Assembly: GCA_017998495.1 (NCBI GenBank)
Contig: JAGOCY010000147.1
Coordinates: 1 to 5,101, forward strand
Direction: 5' to 3'
Source: Corallincola sp.
Lineage (GTDB): Bacteria > Pseudomonadota > Gammaproteobacteria > Enterobacterales > Neiellaceae
Length of the DNA: 5,101 nt
The notes beneath the pieces are model-generated. The model saw nothing but the letters and a program-made list of their open reading frames with translations, was not told the DNA's origin and searched no databases. Both the position numbers and the translations under genes were made by a program. Shown here one piece after another: positions 1 through 5,101 of the stretch. Each line of letters starts with the position of its first letter. Positions within the stretch are counted from its first letter, which is position 1.

Positions 1-407
1 GCGCCATGGTGCGCATGGAAGAGATGCGCCAGAGCCTGCGCATCATCGAACAGTGCGTCAACCACATGCCGGAGGGGCCGTTCAAGGCGGATCACCCGCT
101 GACCACGCCGCCGCCCAAAGAGCGCACCCTGCAGCATATCGAAACCCTGATCACCCACTTCCTGCAGGTGAGCTGGGGGCCGGTGATGCCGGCCGGCGAG
201 TCGCTGCAGATGATCGAGGCGACCAAGGGCGCCAACAGTTACTACCTGACCAGCGACGGCAGCACCATGAGTTACCGTACCCGGGTGCGTACCCCCAGCT
301 TCCCTCACCTGCAGCAGATCCCCTCCGTGATCCGCGGCCAGATGGTGTCGGACCTGATCGTCTATCTGGGCAGTATCGATTTCGTTATGTCGGATGTGGA
401 TCGCTAA
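1..407 (+). CDS. nuoD: NADH-quinone oxidoreductase subunit D (or C/D fusion), C-terminal part
   Basis: This is the last 134 codons of the 49-kDa-type subunit of complex I; the reading frame is open from the window edge (first full codon at 3) to TAA at 405-407. NuoD sits in the connecting part of the peripheral arm on the cytoplasmic side and, with NuoB and NuoH, forms the quinone-reduction cavity. Recognisable conserved stretches are [14 protein letters not shown] near the start, [25 protein letters not shown] followed by [32 protein letters not shown], and the C-terminal end [12 protein letters not shown]. These match the E. coli NuoCD C-terminus as I remember it. In E. coli and many gammaproteobacteria the C and D subunits are one fused polypeptide (nuoCD); the N-terminal part lies outside the window, so fusion cannot be decided here. 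The family identity is very secure. The ATG codons near the left edge are internal methionines, not starts. Confidence 0.97.
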   Translation, partial: AMVRMEEMRQSLRIIEQCVNHMPEGPFKADHPLTTPPPKERTLQHIETLITHFLQVSWGPVMPAGESLQMIEATKGANSYYLTSDGSTMSYRTRVRTPSFPHLQQIPSVIRGQMVSDLIVYLGSIDFVMSDVDR

Positions 408-410
408 ACC

Positions 411-938
411 ATGAACCACCAGTGTCAATGCCAGACCAGCGGCCAGCAGGGCTGCGCCAGCGGCGACGGGTTCGTGCTGACGGCAGCCGAAGCGGCCGCC
501 ATCCAGCACGAGAAGCACCATTATGAAGATCCACGGGCCGCCTCCATCGAGGCCCTCAAGATCGTGCAGAAAGGGCGTGGCTGGGTGCCGGATGGCGCCA
601 TCCACGCCATCGCCGCCGAGTTGGGGATCCCGGCCAGCGACGTGGAGGGGGTCGCCACCTTCTACAGCCAGATCTTCCGCCAGCCGGTGGGCCGCCATGT
701 GATCCGCGTCTGTGACAGCGTGGTCTGCTACATCACCGGCTTCCAGCAGACCATGGACCATCTGCAGCAGAAGCTGGCCATAGCGCCGGGTGAAACCAGT
801 GCCGATGGCCGTTTCACCCTGCTGCCGGTGTGCTGTCTGGGCAACTGCGACAAGGGGCCGACGTTGATGATCGACGACGACACCTACGCCGATCTGAGCC
901 CGGCCGAACTGGACCGCACCCTGGAGCAATACCCATGA
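411..938 (+). CDS. nuoE: NADH-quinone oxidoreductase subunit E (24-kDa type, cluster N1a)
   Basis: A 175-aa thioredoxin-fold [2Fe-2S] subunit of the complex I NADH-oxidising module; it pairs with NuoF and holds cluster N1a, a side cluster near the FMN. The four ligands are visible as C101 and C106 (CDSVVC) and C142 and C146 (CLGNC, followed by DKGP). The N-terminal helical domain carries [18 protein letters not shown] (about residues 36-53) and [10 protein letters not shown] (80-89), both typical of the family. The start ATG lies 3 bases after the nuoD stop. No strong Shine-Dalgarno is seen (only a weak GGA-containing stretch inside the nuoD end), so translation is probably coupled to nuoD. 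The protein is about nine residues longer at the N-terminus than remembered E. coli NuoE (166 aa). The extra segment holds C5, C7 and C15, which the family does not need. The stop codon overlaps the nuoF start. Confidence 0.97.
   Translation: MNHQCQCQTSGQQGCASGDGFVLTAAEAAAIQHEKHHYEDPRAASIEALKIVQKGRGWVPDGAIHAIAAELGIPASDVEGVATFYSQIFRQPVGRHVIRVCDSVVCYITGFQQTMDHLQQKLAIAPGETSADGRFTLLPVCCLGNCDKGPTLMIDDDTYADLSPAELDRTLEQYP
923..938 (+). promoter_or_regulatory. nuoF ribosome binding site and nuoE/nuoF ATGA overlap
   Basis: GGAG at 923-926 lies 8 bases before the nuoF ATG at 935-937, within the last codons of nuoE. The ATGA at 935-938 joins the nuoF start to the nuoE stop (TGA 936-938), an arrangement usually associated with translational coupling. 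This Shine-Dalgarno, together with homology beginning at HPLTWRL, fixes the nuoF start here and not at the in-frame ATG at 830, which would add 35 residues that are nuoE sequence read in another frame. Confidence 0.8.
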
Positions 939-2272
939 TCCTGACCGCCGAGAAGCATCCGCTGACCTGGCGCCTGCGCAGCGACAAGGCGCCGGTGTGG
1001 ATCGATGAGTACCGCGCCAAGCAGGGTTATGTGGCGGTGGAGCGCACCATCGGCAAGCTGGCGCCCACTGACGTGACCAATCTGGTCAAGGACGCCGGCC
1101 TGCGCGGCCGTGGCGGCGCCGGCTTCTCCACCGGGCTCAAGTGGAGCCTGATGCCGATGGACGCCCGCTTCGACAAAAAGTACCTGCTGTGCAACGCCGA
1201 CGAGATGGAGCCGGGCACCTACAAGGACCGGCTGCTGATGGAGCAGCTGCCCCACCTGCTGGTGGAGGGGATGATCCTCGCCGCCTGGGCGCTGCAGACC
1301 TACCGCGGCTATATCTTCCTGCGTGGCGAATATGTCGAGGCCGCCGAGCGGCTGCGCCGCGCCATTGCCGAAGCCAAGGCCGCCGGCCTGCTCGGTGACA
1401 ACATTCTCGGCAGCGGTTTCAGCTTCGAGCTGTTTGTCCATACCGGCGCCGGCCGCTACATCTGCGGCGAAGAAACCGCTCTCATCAACTCGCTCGAAGG
1501 GCGCCGCGCCAACCCGCGCGCCAAGCCGCCCTTCCCGGCCATGGTCGGTGCCTGGGGCAAACCCACCTGCGTCAACAACGTCGAGACCCTGTGCAACGTG
1601 CCGGCCATCGTCTTGAACGGCAAGGAGTGGTATCAGGGGCTGTCGGCGGGCAAGAGCAAAGATGCCGGTACCAAGCTGATGGGCTTCTCCGGCCGGGTCA
1701 AAAACCCCGGTCTGTGGGAGCTGCCCTTTGGCACCACCGCCCGCGAGATCCTCGAAGATCACGCCCAGGGGATGAAGCCCGGCTTCAAATTCAAGGCCTG
1801 GCAGCCCGGTGGCGCCGGCACTGACTTTCTCACCGAGCAGCATCTGGATCTGCCGATGGAGTTCGAGGCGATCGCCAAAGCGGGCAGCCGTCTCGGCACC
1901 GCGCTGGCGATGGCAGTGGATGACCAGATCAACATGGTCAGCCTGTGCCGCAACCTCGAGGAGTTCTTCGCCCGCGAATCCTGCGGCTGGTGCAGCCCCT
2001 GCCGCGACGGCCTGCCGTGGAGCGTCAAGGTGCTCAAGGCACTGGAGCGCGGCGAAGGCCAGCCCGGCGACCTCGAGATGCTGGATCAACTGTGCCGTCA
2101 GCTCGGCCCGGGCAAGACCTTCTGTGCCCATGCGCCGGGTGCGGTCGAGCCGCTGCAGAGCGCCCTCAAATATTTCCGCCACGAGTTTGAAGCCGGCATT
2201 GCCAGCGAGCGCAGCGACAACCGCAAAGCGCTCGCCGGCATTCAGCCCAATCTGCTCGCCGAGCGCTGGTAA
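935..2272 (+). CDS. nuoF: NADH-quinone oxidoreductase subunit F (51-kDa type, FMN and NADH site, cluster N3)
   Basis: A 445-aa subunit that binds NADH and FMN, oxidises NADH in the cytoplasm and passes electrons to its [4Fe-4S] cluster N3 and on to NuoG. The glycine-rich nucleotide-binding segment is [13 protein letters not shown] (58-70), followed by [14 protein letters not shown] (86-99), which lines the FMN/NADH pocket. [19 protein letters not shown] (171-189) is the second signature; its E180 corresponds by my alignment from memory to E. coli E183, a residue linked to preference for NADH over NADPH. N3 ligands are C350, C353 and C356 ([12 protein letters not shown]) and C397 ([11 protein letters not shown]). 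The length equals the remembered E. coli NuoF. Small differences include two extra residues in the loop before KSKDAGTK and an extra cysteine, C338, twelve residues before the N3 motif. The gene overlaps nuoE by 4 bases and is followed by a 24-base spacer to nuoG. No frameshift or missing key residue is seen. Confidence 0.98.
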   Translation: MILTAEKHPLTWRLRSDKAPVWIDEYRAKQGYVAVERTIGKLAPTDVTNLVKDAGLRGRGGAGFSTGLKWSLMPMDARFDKKYLLCNADEMEPGTYKDRLLMEQLPHLLVEGMILAAWALQTYRGYIFLRGEYVEAAERLRRAIAEAKAAGLLGDNILGSGFSFELFVHTGAGRYICGEETALINSLEGRRANPRAKPPFPAMVGAWGKPTCVNNVETLCNVPAIVLNGKEWYQGLSAGKSKDAGTKLMGFSGRVKNPGLWELPFGTTAREILEDHAQGMKPGFKFKAWQPGGAGTDFLTEQHLDLPMEFEAIAKAGSRLGTALAMAVDDQINMVSLCRNLEEFFARESCGWCSPCRDGLPWSVKVLKALERGEGQPGDLEMLDQLCRQLGPGKTFCAHAPGAVEPLQSALKYFRHEFEAGIASERSDNRKALAGIQPNLLAERW

Positions 2273-2296
2273 CGACAGGATCAGGAAACACGCGGT
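2273..2296 (+). promoter_or_regulatory. nuoF-nuoG spacer with nuoG ribosome binding site
   Basis: This 24-base spacer is the largest gap between genes in the window. It contains AGGA twice (2277-2280 and 2283-2286). The second, in the context CAGGAAA, sits 10 bases before the nuoG ATG at 2297 and is the likelier Shine-Dalgarno. I see no hairpin with a T-run and no convincing promoter boxes, so transcription most likely reads through. Confidence 0.7.
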
Positions 2297-5023
2297 ATGG
2301 CCACGATTTATGTCGACGGCAAGAGCTACGAAGTGGATGGCGCAGACAACCTGCTGCAGGCCTGCCTCTCCTTAGGGCTCGACGTCCCCTATTTTTGCTG
2401 GCATCCGGCGCTCGGTAGCGTCGGTGCCTGTCGCCAGTGTGCGGTTAAGCAGTACCAGAACGCCGAGGACACCCGCGGCCGGCTGGTGATGTCGTGCATG
2501 ACCCCGGCCACCGATGGCACCTACATCGCCATCGAGGATGAAGAAGCCAAAGAGTTCAGAAAGAGCGTGGTGGAGTGGCTGATGACCAACCACCCGCACG
2601 ACTGCCCGGTATGCGAAGAGGGTGGCTCCTGCCACCTGCAGGACATGACGGTGATGACTGGCCACAACAGCCGCCGCTACCGCTTCACCAAGCGCACCCA
2701 TCAGAATCAGGAACTGGGCCCCTTCATCGCCCATGAGATGAACCGCTGCATCGCCTGCTACCGCTGCGTCCGTTACTACAAGGACTACGCCGGTGGCGAG
2801 GATCTGGGGGTTTACGGCGCCCACGACAACGTCTACTTCGGCCGCGTTGAAGATGGCACCCTGGAGAGCGAGTTCTCCGGCAATCTGGTCGAGGTCTGCC
2901 CCACCGGGGTGTTCACCGACAAGACCCACTCGGCACGCTACAACCGCAAGTGGGACATGCAGTTCGCCCCCAGCATCTGCCAGCAGTGCAGCGTCGGCTG
3001 CAACATCAGCCCGGGTGAGCGCTACGGCGAACTGCGCCGCATCGAAAACCGCTACAACGGCAGCGTCAACCACTACTTCCTGTGCGACCGTGGCCGCTTC
3101 GGCTATGGCTACGTCAACCTCGCCGACCGCCCGCGCCAGCCGCTGCTGCGCGACGGCAGCGACCGCTTGGCGATCAGCGTCGATGGCGCCCTCAACCGCG
3201 CCGCCGACAGCCTGCGCACCGCCACTGGTGTCATTGGTATCGGTTCGCCACGCGCCAGCCTGGAGAGCAACTTCGCCCTCCAGCAGCTGGTGGGCGAGGC
3301 CAACTTCTACAGCGGGGTCGACAGTGCTGAATGGCAGTGCCTGCAGCTGATGGCCAGCCTGCTCCAGGAGAGCGGCATCACCACCCCCAGCCTGCGCGAC
3401 ATCGAAGGCTATGACGCAGTGATCCTGCTCGGTGAGGATGTCACCCAGAGCGCCGCCCGCATCGCCCTGGCGCTGCGCCAGACGGTCAAGGGCAAGGGCC
3501 GCGAACTGGCCAAGGCGCTCAAGGTCGACGAGTGGCAGGTGGCCGCGGTGCAGACCGTGGCCCAGGGTGAGCTGCACCCGCTGCTGCTGACCAGCCTCGA
3601 TGTCACCCGTCTCGACGATGTGGCCGCCGGCTGCTATCGCGGCAGCTGGGATGATCAGGCCCGTCTCGGCTTTGCTATCGCCCACCTGCTGGACCCCAGC
3701 GCCCCGGCCGTCACCGACCTGGCCAGCAACGACGCCGCATTGGCAAGCAGCTGGGCCACCCTGCTCGGCAACGCCAAAAAGCCGCTGGTGATCGCTGGCT
3801 GCAGCGCCCAGTCACCTTATTTGCTACAGGCCGCCGCCAATATCGCCCGCGCCCTCAAGGGCCGTGGTCAGGCGGTAGGGCTGACGCTGGTGGCCAACGA
3901 GGCCAACAGCCTCGGCCTCGCCCTGCTCGGTGGCCAGCCGCTGGAGGCCGCTTTCGAACGGCTGGAACAGCAGCAGAGGCTGGCCGTGGTGGTGATGGAA
4001 AACGACCTCTACCGTCGTGCCCCACGCGCCCGCGTCGATGGCGTGCTGGCCCGCGCCAGCGGCCTGGTGGTGATCGACCATCAGGACACCCTGACCGCCA
4101 AGAAGGCGGATCTGCTGCTGCCCGCCGCCAGCTTCGCCGAGGGCGACGGCACCCTGATCAACCACGAAGGGCGCGCCCAGCGCTACTTCCAGGTGTATGA
4201 GCCCTCCTATTACAAGGCCGAGATCAAGCTGCAAGACAGCTGGCGCTGGCTCGATCAGCTGGCCGCCAAGCAGCAGGGCGGCAGCGAGCAATGGCCGGAC
4301 TTTGATGCCGTGACCCAGGCCTGTGCCGCCAGCCAGCCGCTGCTCGCCTCGATCGTACTGGCCGGCGCCAACAGCGCCCTGCGCATCAAAGGCATGAAGC
4401 TGGCGCGTGAACCCCACCGCTACAGCGGCCGCACCTCGATGCTGGCGGATGTGAACGTGCATGAACCGCGCGTCGCTCAGGATCAGGACTCGCAGTTTGC
4501 CTTCTCGATGGAGGGGGTCTCAGGCCCCTTCCAGCTCGCCTCGCAGGTGCCTTTTGCCTGGGCGCCGGGCTGGTACTCCCCCTCCGCCTGGAACAAGTTC
4601 CAGGATGAGGTGGGTGGCAACCTGCGCGCCGGCGACCCCGGTATCCGCCTGTTTAGCCCAGGCGACGACAGCCTCGACTGGTTCAGTGCCATTCCGCCGG
4701 CCCACAGCAGCAGCGACGGCGCGCTGCAGGTGGTCAACAGCGTGCGCCTGTTCGGCTCGGAGGAGCTGAGCGCGCGCAGCGAGGTGATCCAGCAGCGCGG
4801 TGGTAGCGCCGAGATGGTGCTCAACCCGGCGGACGCAGCCCGCTTCGGCTTTGCCGCCGGCAGCCAGATCGCCTTCTCGTGGCAGGGTGGCCACTGGCGT
4901 CTGGCGCTGCGCCTCAGCGACCAGCTCAAGCCCGGCCTGATCGCGCTGCCGCTGGGCATGGCCGGCCTGCCCTCAGTGCTGCAGCACGCCCGACTGACTG
5001 AGCTGCAGGAGGCGATCGCATGA
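2297..5023 (+). CDS. nuoG: NADH-quinone oxidoreductase subunit G (75-kDa type, clusters N1b, N4, N5, N7)
   Basis: A 908-aa iron-sulfur subunit, the largest of the peripheral arm, relaying electrons from NuoF towards NuoI. In order: a [2Fe-2S] ferredoxin domain (about 1-80) with N1b ligands C34, C45, C48 and C67; a His-Cys3 motif for N5 with H99, C103, C106 and C112; N4 ligands C151, C154, C157 and C201 (CIACYRC then EVCPTG); N7 ligands C228, C231, C235 and C263 (CQQCSVGC then [10 protein letters not shown]). From about 280 on it is a molybdopterin-oxidoreductase-like domain, a relic of a formate-dehydrogenase-type ancestor, thought to bind no molybdenum in complex I. It includes VIGIGSPRA (312-320), [11 protein letters not shown] with EGRAQ (609-628), and a C-terminal domain with LFGSEELS (818-825) and NPADAARFG (843-851). 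The length and motif positions match remembered E. coli NuoG. The C-terminal half is more divergent, as usual for this subunit. The start is set by the ferredoxin-domain N-terminus MATIYVDGK and the upstream AGGA. The stop overlaps nuoH. Confidence 0.98.
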   Translation: MATIYVDGKSYEVDGADNLLQACLSLGLDVPYFCWHPALGSVGACRQCAVKQYQNAEDTRGRLVMSCMTPATDGTYIAIEDEEAKEFRKSVVEWLMTNHPHDCPVCEEGGSCHLQDMTVMTGHNSRRYRFTKRTHQNQELGPFIAHEMNRCIACYRCVRYYKDYAGGEDLGVYGAHDNVYFGRVEDGTLESEFSGNLVEVCPTGVFTDKTHSARYNRKWDMQFAPSICQQCSVGCNISPGERYGELRRIENRYNGSVNHYFLCDRGRFGYGYVNLADRPRQPLLRDGSDRLAISVDGALNRAADSLRTATGVIGIGSPRASLESNFALQQLVGEANFYSGVDSAEWQCLQLMASLLQESGITTPSLRDIEGYDAVILLGEDVTQSAARIALALRQTVKGKGRELAKALKVDEWQVAAVQTVAQGELHPLLLTSLDVTRLDDVAAGCYRGSWDDQARLGFAIAHLLDPSAPAVTDLASNDAALASSWATLLGNAKKPLVIAGCSAQSPYLLQAAANIARALKGRGQAVGLTLVANEANSLGLALLGGQPLEAAFERLEQQQRLAVVVMENDLYRRAPRARVDGVLARASGLVVIDHQDTLTAKKADLLLPAASFAEGDGTLINHEGRAQRYFQVYEPSYYKAEIKLQDSWRWLDQLAAKQQGGSEQWPDFDAVTQACAASQPLLASIVLAGANSALRIKGMKLAREPHRYSGRTSMLADVNVHEPRVAQDQDSQFAFSMEGVSGPFQLASQVPFAWAPGWYSPSAWNKFQDEVGGNLRAGDPGIRLFSPGDDSLDWFSAIPPAHSSSDGALQVVNSVRLFGSEELSARSEVIQQRGGSAEMVLNPADAARFGFAAGSQIAFSWQGGHWRLALRLSDQLKPGLIALPLGMAGLPSVLQHARLTELQEAIA
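5007..5023 (+). promoter_or_regulatory. nuoH ribosome binding site and nuoG/nuoH ATGA overlap
   Basis: A full AGGAGG at 5007-5012 lies 7 bases before the ATG at 5020-5022, inside the last codons of nuoG. The nuoG stop TGA (5021-5023) overlaps the nuoH start as ATGA. This is the strongest Shine-Dalgarno in the window and supports the 5020 start. It suggests both direct ribosome recruitment and coupling at the change from soluble-arm to membrane-arm genes. Confidence 0.85.
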
Positions 5024-5101
5024 GCGAGCAAAGCTGGCTGATCCTGACGGAAGTCGCCAAGGCGCTGGTGGTGCTGGTGGCCGTGATCGGCGCCGGTGCC
5101 T
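5020..5101 (+). CDS. nuoH: NADH-quinone oxidoreductase subunit H, N-terminal fragment
   Basis: Only the first 27 codons are present before the window ends; the frame is open to the edge. The peptide begins [18 protein letters not shown] and continues [11 protein letters not shown] short polar start is followed by a hydrophobic stretch (about residues 7-27), which fits the first transmembrane helix of NuoH, the ND1-like membrane subunit. NuoH contacts NuoB and NuoD and forms the mouth of the quinone chamber. The call rests on position directly after nuoG, the ATGA overlap, the strong Shine-Dalgarno and a hydrophobic N-terminus similar in character to E. coli NuoH. The diagnostic loop motifs of the family lie beyond the window, so the sequence alone would be weak evidence; context makes the call firm. 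Confidence 0.9.
   Translation, partial: MSEQSWLILTEVAKALVVLVAVIGAGA

Noticed and set aside
830..934. Upstream in-frame ATG that would extend NuoF to 480 aa
   Set aside because: The extra 35 residues are nuoE sequence read out of frame and have no NuoF homology. The start at 935 has a good GGAG and gives the family's usual length.
884..2182. Long minus-strand open frame of 432 codons opposite nuoE/nuoF
   Set aside because: It lies wholly opposite confidently identified nuo genes. Its translation is Ala/Gly/Gln/Leu-rich with no recognisable domain, as expected from the complement of GC-rich codons.
2180..2296. Possible internal promoter ahead of nuoG
   Set aside because: A TTGAAG-like hexamer occurs in the 3' end of nuoF, but no -10-like AT-rich hexamer follows at suitable spacing. 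There is no basis for a call.
2372..3685. Long minus-strand open frame of 437 codons opposite nuoG
   Set aside because: It is opposite the conserved iron-sulfur part of nuoG, has a low-complexity Ala/Val/Gly-rich translation and no motif. High GC with G/C third positions makes such antisense frames common.
3180..4700. Possible active molybdoenzyme domain in NuoG
   Set aside because: The fold relationship is real, but this half is the standard degenerate domain of complex I NuoG and the gene sits in a normal nuo operon. A separate formate-dehydrogenase-like activity is not supported.
5012..5019. GCGATCGC palindrome just before the nuoH start, also at 1868-1875
   Set aside because: Two copies of an 8-base palindrome, the second within ordinary nuoF codons, are plausible by chance in GC-rich DNA. 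They are not arranged as an operator pair.

Overview
The window is a run of respiratory complex I (NADH:quinone oxidoreductase, NDH-1) genes, all on the + strand and almost without gaps. In order it holds the 3' end of nuoD (or of a fused nuoCD), complete nuoE, complete nuoF, complete nuoG and the first 82 bases of nuoH. This is the standard D-E-F-G-H order of bacterial nuo operons. No mobile element, RNA gene, CRISPR array or foreign insertion is visible.

Organism: the proteins look very close to the Escherichia coli type of NDH-1, as remembered and not aligned here. Signs are the NuoD C-terminus ending in VMSDVDR, NuoF of 445 aa, and a 908-aa NuoG with its long degenerate molybdopterin-oxidoreductase-like half and the four extra N7 cysteines. 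The DNA is GC-rich with a strong G/C third-position preference, too GC-rich for E. coli itself. This fits a GC-rich gammaproteobacterium; Aeromonas or a relative is my best guess, as inference only.

Layout: the nuoD end occupies 1-407; nuoE starts 3 bases later (411-938); nuoF overlaps nuoE by 4 bases (935-2272); a 24-base spacer with a ribosome binding site follows; nuoG is 2297-5023; nuoH overlaps nuoG by 4 bases (from 5020). No promoter or terminator is evident, so the genes are probably read from a promoter upstream of the window.

Function: NuoE, NuoF and NuoG form the NADH-oxidising peripheral arm. NuoF takes a hydride from NADH onto FMN and passes electrons to its cluster N3. NuoE carries the side cluster N1a. 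NuoG carries N1b, N4, N5 and the off-path N7. Electrons then go through NuoI and NuoB (outside the window) to quinone at the NuoD/NuoB/NuoH interface, which drives proton pumping by the membrane arm. All expected cluster ligands are present in E, F and G, so the module appears intact. This is essentially a housekeeping region; I found no credible new system. The most notable oddity is a cysteine-containing N-terminal extension on NuoE.
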